From Galaxea fascicularis (lineage: Eukaryota; Cnidaria; Anthozoa; Scleractinia; Euphylliidae), in the NCBI GenBank assembly GCA_948470475.1, contig OX419336.1, positions 2,737,235 through 2,801,234 of the forward strand: a stretch of 64,000 nt of DNA, written 5' to 3'. This document shows positions 60,501 to 64,000 of the stretch, one piece after another. How positions within the stretch are numbered: the stretch's first letter is position 1; each line of letters opens with the position of its first letter. The notes under the pieces are model-generated. The model did not search any database. It saw only the letters and a list, made by a program, of their open reading frames with translations, and had not been told where the DNA came from. The translations under genes and the position numbers were made by a program.

Positions 60501-61925
60501 CATTGATAAACGATTACTTTTCCTACTTACTATTTAGTTGAATCATCAATATAAAACAGATTCCTCTGCTCATAACACGTCTGTACACCCGGATCTTTCC
60601 AGAATGCTGTCAACAGTGGAACTCTGTCTTGAAGTGTAAAGTTGTTGTTTTCCTTATCCACAGTGTCAGAGTCTTCCAGCATTTCTCTACTGAAATCCTA
60701 AAGGATGTGATTTAAAAATGGTGCTTGAACTGACCAAAAGCGAAACGCAAGGCAAATTAAAGCCACACGGAATAGTCTATATATTAAACTGAAGCTTGTT
60801 TGACGCAAGAAGACACCAGATGTTCGTTTTGGTCACTGTTCAGTGAAGGAAAACTGATTCTTTTTCTTTTCGGCCGGTAGGGAGAGGGGGAGGGGAAAAT
60901 TCTCAGGAACTTCCGTCATGTACAATAAACTTTGTCCACGCTTTCAGCTGAAGACTGACAGATTAAAGCAATATCAAGATGTGTATTCTCCTTACAATTG
61001 TAACCTATTTCATATGTTACATGTTGGGAGAATTTGTGCAAATGTTGACTCAACTGATCCCTGGTGATCATTTCCTGTATTCTCATAACCTGTCTGCTTG
61101 ACAAACTAGTGATATGATAAGGAGAAGTAAGATGGTGGTCACTATGTGACGTGGTGAGTTAAAAATCCTAGAAAATGACAAAATGACCTAATGATCATAG
61201 CAATCGAAGGTTTTATTCTTGTGCTTAAATTGTCCCGTTGAATGCTCCTGTTGACAACAATTACAGGGACCACGCAGAGGGAGGGGCTAGGGGGCTTTAT
61301 CCCCCCCTTTACGTTTTTGCAAGAATAAAAGTAAATTAAACAAAAATAATTTAACAAAAGTAACGGAGTGAAAAATAGCAAAGGATCGTTAATTCGAAAG
61401 TGACCAGAGTTACTGGCAAAGACAAACGCACAGATAAATAGACAGAATGAAGCACTAGTCGTTACAATTGTAAATATATTATCGTTATAATAGCATTCTC
61501 CGTCAGTTTAGAGAAATTGAATAGAAATCCACAGGCATGCCCCCCCCCCGCCCCCCCAAAAAATTTCCTTCACGCATTATTCTTTAGCACCCCCACTCGA
61601 AAACTTTCTGCGCGGTCCCTAAATTAAAGGCCATTTTCAATTTCAACAGTTCACATTTCCACTCCATTTCCGTCCATTTTACATACCTTAGTAATTAATT
61701 GGTCGCTTTCGAAAGCGAGTCCAATTTCTTCCATACCCTCAACAATTCGAACCATCGATCTTCTGACATTTTCGTAGATTATCGATTTGAATGCTTTTCT
61801 TTCCTTCTCCGTGTAACCATTGTCGTAAACAATTCGCAGTTGTTTGAGAAAAGTTGTCTTTCCAGAGCATCCTGCGCCTGAGACAAATAATATTGCTGTC
61901 GTTGTTTCTGTTGTGCCTATCTTAG
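57588..61925 (-). CDS. Heterotrimeric G-protein alpha subunit, divergent; first exon not found
   Basis: G-alpha subunits bind GTP downstream of seven-helix receptors. Six exons join in frame: 61925-61687, 60697-60531, 59987-59859, 59654-59525, 58719-58566, 57772-57588, giving 334 aa. The first 61925 base completes a codon begun upstream. About 20-40 N-terminal residues, including the usual lipid-modified start, are missing. Core motifs are present: P-loop GAGCSGKT, switch I HARQQTQG (keeps the arginine and the Mg-binding threonine), switch II DVGGQ, NKHD, and TCATDT. Oddities: the usual P-loop GAGESGKS glutamate is Cys and the serine is Thr. The C-terminus, the receptor-contact part, is NLKKLSTL and matches none of the Gi, Gq, Gs or G12 tails I know. 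A helical domain is present (residues from [13 protein letters not shown] on). The class cannot be assigned, and a lineage-specific G-alpha is likely. Confidence 0.88.
57889..58275 (+). repeat. CCAAT-rich dispersed repeat, copy 4, interrupted by a MITE
   Basis: Contains AAAACTCGCGCCATTTTCTC, AAAACCAATCG, GATTGGCTCATTG, GTGATTGGCAG and GGTTTTACAACAGTCAA, matching the copies at 15290, 35283 and 39122. Its 3' end (TTGAGAAGCGCTCTAA, after 58253) is separated from the rest by the CACCATTTT MITE. It lies in the last G-alpha intron. Confidence 0.75.
58081..58251. mobile_element. Palindromic MITE, CACCATTTT family, copy 2, TA-flanked
   Basis: 171 bp, the same length and layout as 9110-9280. Ends CACCATTTT and AAAATGGTG are flanked by TA on both sides (58079-58080 and 58252-58253). 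That fits a Tc1/mariner-like target. It is inserted inside the CCAAT-rich repeat. Confidence 0.88.
59337..59452. repeat. Foldback repeat in a G-alpha intron
   Basis: TATCTGGGCAATCGTG, CCACCACTCCCCTAACCCAAC on the left mirrors GTTGGGTAAGGGAGGGGTAGG and CGTTGCCCAGACA on the right. Imperfect arms of about 45 bp. No clear target-site duplication. Confidence 0.55.
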
Positions 61926-64000
61926 CTAAGGGAATGTAAAAAAAAATGGAAGGTGGGTGGCTGAAAAATGAGCAGGCCTCACATACAGAAACAAGTTTAG
62001 CTCTGCCCCCTCCTAATGTCTTAAAAATCATGACAAGCTTCCCGTCATTCTACCTACATTTATATTAGCAGCTTAAATGTAATGCTTTCGACTCAGACAA
62101 ACAGTACCTCATAATTATGTTCGACAAGCCGTCCATTTCATTATTAGTCAGATTAGTGAGACACAAAAGAGGGTAAGTGGTGTTGGAATCTTTAAGTCAA
62201 CTTGCCCACAAGAAAAAATACACATCACTCTCTTCTTTTCATCTAGAAATTTATATAGTACCACACTCCCTTAGGCCCCTCCCCCTTCTCGTTTTTCAGC
62301 CTCCCTCCTGATAATTATCGCACAGTCCCTAAACAGTGATGAAAATTCTTGAAGTGGGGCTGAAGTACTGTATCATCATGTTAAGCTTCTCAGTCCACAG
62401 ATCCAGTCACAGCATTAGTTACCACTTTTATGTAAGATGAGACTGCGTACGTGAGAATTTCCATTTAATTTATCCGTCTTTTCATTGTTGCGTTCAAAAA
62501 GGAAAAGAACCCGGTTGAAATGCCTTTTCTAGACCCTCGTCTTTAAAAGAACCAAAATAGGGGGCCTTTTTAATCAAGATAGATGGAGTCCTTTTTGGTG
62601 AGCTAATTTGGCTCTCTTATATGAGGGCCAAGATAGCCTGATTGACGTCAGGGAAAAATGGATGCAATGGCTCAAACGGCTGACCTTCGACGAATGCGTT
62701 TAGTCCTGAATTGTGATAAAAAAAAAAACCTTCAAAAAAGCTGACTTGAGTAAATCCTAGGGTGAATTGGATAAACGAGTTAGTTTCTAAAGATAAAATT
62801 GAGTGTTTCGCCAATGGAAGATCGTCGGAGGAAAAATGAATTTTTGGCATTTTAAACCGGCACAGTGATGTGACGTTTCGAGCGTTAGCCATGCGTCCAA
62901 GCGGACAAAGGGCTTGTATACATGTACTTCAGTCTTAATTACCTTATCAACTCTGTTGATAGACCAGTATTCGCTTCCCTGAATGATTAGCACTAGATCT
63001 TATGCCAGACGTGCCCCTCCAAGCCAGTAAAATGGGCTTATTACTTAGAGAACAAACTGACTTGGCGTCTGTCTTTTTTACCCTTTGTACATCTCTTTTT
63101 TTCCGTTTTCTTTCCTATTTACGGAGATTGTTGCCTGACAGTACTGAAATGAGGGGAGATCCCTAAAGTTGGCTCCTTCAAGGTTATTCTTAATACAAAG
63201 AAAAGCCATAACTTTGTTGTGTGCAGCCAAAAATGCTCAGCTGTTTTTTAAACTCATGATTTTGAGTTTGCGCGATATATAGAAAGAAGAAACTTTTACC
63301 ATGCAATTCAATGCATCAAAATTTGGAACCTTTCCTCTCCGAGAAGCAATAACAAAGGAACTAAATTAAAAAGACACAGCAATAAAAATTAATCACCTGC
63401 TTTTTGTGGTTTTGAATCTGGAATGCAATTTCCTGGCCGGGTTTTACTATATACAGTGTATATAAATTATGAATTTTAATAGCTTCGTGAGGACGCGCAC
63501 TTTCGTTCACAATAATAAAAAAGGACAACAGAGTCTTCGCTGATTGTCATTCACAACACTCTAGCAATGATATTATTTAAATAATCCAGTTTTCGTCAGA
63601 GTTTCGGTCTTTATTATGAGGTCATGCTAAGTTCGTGGTTTCCGAACATTATAAATTATTCAAAACGTAAATTTAAAAAATGTTAGTCGAATAACCACTT
63701 TGATATTTTTTTCGTCCTCACTGAAATCATGTGTGCGAAAATTGAACAAAAAAAGTATGAAAGAGTGAAGTAAATTTTTGCTTTAATTAGAGTGATCTTC
63801 GAAATCAAAACAAAAAGAATGTATGCAAGTAGATGCAAATGAACAGTTTTGACGTCTGGTTGTCTACAAAAACGTTTTTCTTTGGTTTTAAGTTCTATAA
63901 ACTGCCGCATAATGTTTCCTAATTAGAGATTCGAAAACGAAAGACACCGCTTTTGAATTATGTCACGGAAAAATATTTCTTCAAAATTAGTTTTGTTTTA
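61926..64000. other. No supportable feature; upstream part of the G-alpha gene
   Basis: The missing first exon of the G-alpha gene should lie here or beyond the window. I looked on the minus strand for a short exon beginning Met-Gly-Cys or similar with a good donor and found none that convinced me. ORFs of 68-91 aa at 62617-62993 and of 75 aa at 63683-63910 show no domain. The region is AT-rich towards 64000, with no repeat of clear ends. Confidence 0.4.

Noticed and set aside
62617..62993. Minus-strand ORFs as the missing first exon of the G-alpha gene
   Set aside because: They have no G-alpha N-terminal features (Met-Gly-Cys start, amphipathic helix) and no donor in the right phase was convincing.

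Overview
This window is nuclear DNA of an animal. The genes are intron-rich, with GT-AG introns and microexons, and spread over tens of kb. tRNA-derived SINEs, MITEs and foldback elements are dense, and nothing suggests a prokaryotic operon. The gene set, which includes a small collagen joined to a fibrinogen-like domain and a divergent G-alpha, together with the repeat style fits a cnidarian, most likely an anthozoan such as a stony coral. That placement is inference from memory, not a search.

Layout, left to right. (1) 1.1-11.3 kb, plus: a FAM184A/B coiled-coil gene, 12 exons, complete (1119 aa). (2) 12.7-13.1 kb, minus: a small charged single-exon ORF, not recognised. (3) 14.6-24.6 kb, minus: CDC23/APC8, the TPR subunit of the anaphase-promoting complex, 15 exons, complete (583 aa). 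(4) 24.6-26.8 kb: intergenic, filled with nested DNA elements. (5) 26.8-31.9 kb, minus: a secreted collagen-like protein with a fibrinogen-related C-terminal domain, 7 exons (374 aa). (6) 31.6-39.3 kb: a nearly perfect direct tandem duplication, 3861 + 3838 bp, spanning the junction between this gene and the next. (7) 37.2-49.4 kb, minus: an ENTPD4/7-type nucleoside di/triphosphatase, 10 exons (609 aa); its last two exons are present a second time in the other copy of the duplication. (8) 49.8-56.4 kb, plus: CCT7 (TCP-1 eta), 10 exons (543 aa), head to head with ENTPD across 454 bp. (9) 57.6-61.9 kb, minus: a divergent heterotrimeric G-protein alpha subunit whose first exon was not found. (10) 61.9-64 kb: no supportable feature.

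The genes are unrelated housekeeping or signalling genes and do not form one pathway. The notable content is structural. The tandem duplication leaves both flanking genes intact but creates a spare first exon (collagen gene) and a spare gene end (ENTPD). Several mobile elements can be delimited to the base by target-site duplications: two foldbacks with perfect 9-bp duplications, an hAT-like element with a perfect 8-bp duplication nested inside another element, and a TA-flanked MITE nested inside a CCAAT-rich repeat.

Exon boundaries were placed by hand from splice-site consensus, reading-frame phase (every junction listed keeps the frame) and remembered family sequences. No alignment or database search was run.
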